This document shows positions 6,804 to 7,828 of a stretch of DNA of 7,828 bases, in pieces. Numbering within the stretch: position 1 is the stretch's first letter; each line of letters starts with the position of its first letter. Below the pieces are notes generated by a model. It saw only the letters and a list, made by a program, of their open reading frames with translations. It made no database searches and had not been told where the DNA came from. A program made the translations under genes and the position numbers. Source of the stretch: Paracoccaceae bacterium (GTDB lineage Bacteria; Pseudomonadota; Alphaproteobacteria; Rhodobacterales; Rhodobacteraceae); NCBI GenBank assembly GCA_007123625.1, contig SKKS01000084.1, positions 1-7,828 on the forward strand, in the 5' to 3' direction.

Positions 6804-6817
6804 CCAATGCGGTTTGA
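6804..6817. promoter_or_regulatory. Second candidate AglR operator at the aglR start
   Basis: CCAATGCGGTTTGA matches the minus-strand reading of the 6637 operator (CCAAAACGGTTTGG) at 11 of 14 positions, with the CG at the same place. Its own left arm is degenerate, so it would be the weaker site. Its centre is 167 bp from the first, close to 16 helical turns. It overlaps the upstream alternative start codon of aglR, fitting autorepression. Proposed from sequence similarity alone. Confidence 0.4.
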
Positions 6818-6824
6818 GTGGGAA

Positions 6825-7828
6825 ATGGGCATAACTCTCAAGGAACTGGCGCACGCACTCGGGCTGTCCCCGACCACGGTCAGCCGGGCGCTCAACGGCT
6901 ATCCCGAAGTGAACGAGGACACGCGGTGGCGTGTGATGGAGGCAGCGCGCAAGCTGAACTATCGCCCCAACACCCGCGCCAAAAGCCTGGCCACGGGCCG
7001 CGCGCAGGCCATCGGCCATGTGATTCCGGTCACCGACAAGCATGAGATGGTGAACCCGGTTTTCGCCGATTTCGTCGCCGGCGCAGGCGAAAGCTACTCG
7101 CGCGCCGGCTATGATATGGTGATTTCCGTGGTGGCCGACGCGGACGAGGCGCAGGCCTATCGCGATCTTGTCGGGCGCGGCAGCGTGGACGGGGTGATCG
7201 TGCACGCGCCGCGCCAGAAGGATGCGCGCATTCCGCTGTTGCTGGACCTGGGCATACCGTTCCTGGTGCACGGGCGGTCCAGCGGCATCGACGCGCCTTA
7301 TTCCTGGCTGGACATCAACAACCGGCGCGGGTTCCGGCGGGCGACCGACTTCCTGCTCGATCTGGGCCACCGCCGCATTGCCCTGATAAACGGGCTGGAG
7401 TTCATGGACTTCGCCGCCCGGCGCCGCAGCGGGTATCTGGACGCTCTCGCCGCGCGCGGGGTGCAGCCCGATCACGCCCTGCTGGCTTCGGCCGAGATGA
7501 CGGAAACCAACGGCTATCGCACCGCGCAGCGGATGCTGGCCATGCCCGACCCGCCAAGCGCGTTTCTGGTCTCTTCGATCCTGCTGGCCATCGGCGTGCG
7601 CCATGCGGTATGGGAGGCGGGGCTGGAACTGGGCCGCGATGTGTCGGTCATCACCCATGACGACGACCTGTCCTATCTCAAGAACGGCGACGATGTGCCC
7701 CTGTTCACCGCCACCCGGTCATCGGTACGCGAGGCCGGGCGCTTGTCGGCGGAAATGCTGCTCGATCTGGTGGCAAACCCCGCTTCGGGGCCGGTGAATC
7801 GCCTGCTCGAAGTCGAATTGATGGTGGG
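6825..7828 (+). CDS. aglR: LacI-family transcriptional regulator AglR (3' end cut by window)
   Basis: This is a DNA-binding repressor-type protein; 334 residues are visible and no stop is reached. The N-terminal LacI helix-turn-helix is TLKELAHALGLSPTTVSRAL (4-23), followed by the LNYRPN linker and a hinge helix RAKSLATGRA (51-60) with the CG-intercalating leucine L55. From about residue 60 there is a periplasmic-binding-protein-like effector domain (AIGHVIPVT; VDGVIVHAP; LGHRRIALING; DVSVITHDDD). LacI proteins are usually 330-350 long, so only a few codons should be missing. It is transcribed away from aglE across a shared control region and most likely represses the operon until an alpha-glucoside or derivative binds. 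An in-frame ATG at 6807 adds six residues (MRFEWE) and has AAGG 9 bases upstream. I prefer 6825 because LacI proteins normally begin a few residues before TLKELA, and because 6807 lies in a candidate operator. The name is by context; the LacI family itself is certain. Confidence 0.88.
   Translation, partial: MGITLKELAHALGLSPTTVSRALNGYPEVNEDTRWRVMEAARKLNYRPNTRAKSLATGRAQAIGHVIPVTDKHEMVNPVFADFVAGAGESYSRAGYDMVISVVADADEAQAYRDLVGRGSVDGVIVHAPRQKDARIPLLLDLGIPFLVHGRSSGIDAPYSWLDINNRRGFRRATDFLLDLGHRRIALINGLEFMDFAARRRSGYLDALAARGVQPDHALLASAEMTETNGYRTAQRMLAMPDPPSAFLVSSILLAIGVRHAVWEAGLELGRDVSVITHDDDLSYLKNGDDVPLFTATRSSVREAGRLSAEMLLDLVANPASGPVNRLLEVELMV

Noticed and set aside
6792..7658. Minus-strand frame of 288 codons opposite aglR
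   Set aside because: The plus strand encodes an unmistakable LacI-family protein; the opposite frame is its shadow.

Overview
The window holds one almost complete alpha-glucoside uptake and hydrolysis locus of the aglEFGAK type, with a divergent LacI-family regulator (aglR). The GC-rich bases, strong third-position G/C preference, AGGAGG-type ribosome binding sites and protein sequences point to an alphaproteobacterium, most likely a Rhodobacterales/Rhodobacteraceae member. The genus cannot be fixed from the sequence alone.

Layout. Positions 1-167 lie downstream of the operon; I recognise no gene there. Five genes then run on the minus strand, in transcription order: aglE (periplasmic binding protein, 6556-5201), aglF (permease, 5089-4112), aglG (permease with a large periplasmic insertion, 4097-2943), aglA (cytoplasmic GH13 alpha-glucosidase, 2937-1276) and aglK (ABC ATPase, 1256-168). 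The last four are separated by only 5-19 bases. The aglE-aglF gap is 111 bases and carries two strong GC-rich hairpins. On the plus strand, aglR starts at about 6825 and is cut by the window end, probably only a few codons short of its stop.

The control region (6557-6824) contains a near-perfect 14-bp LacI-type palindrome with a central CG (6637-6650), just downstream of a plausible aglE promoter. A second copy matching it at 11 of 14 positions lies at the start of aglR (6804-6817). Together they suggest repression of the operon and autoregulation of aglR.

How it works together. AglE should capture alpha-glucosides (in the studied relatives: sucrose, maltose, trehalose) in the periplasm. AglF and AglG form the membrane channel, AglK powers it, and AglA hydrolyses the imported intact sugar in the cytoplasm. 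AglR presumably releases its operators when a sugar or sugar derivative binds. All reading frames look intact, with no mobile element, CRISPR array or RNA gene. I see no undescribed system here. The points worth a second look are the operator pair, the tandem hairpins between aglE and aglF, and the AglG insertion.
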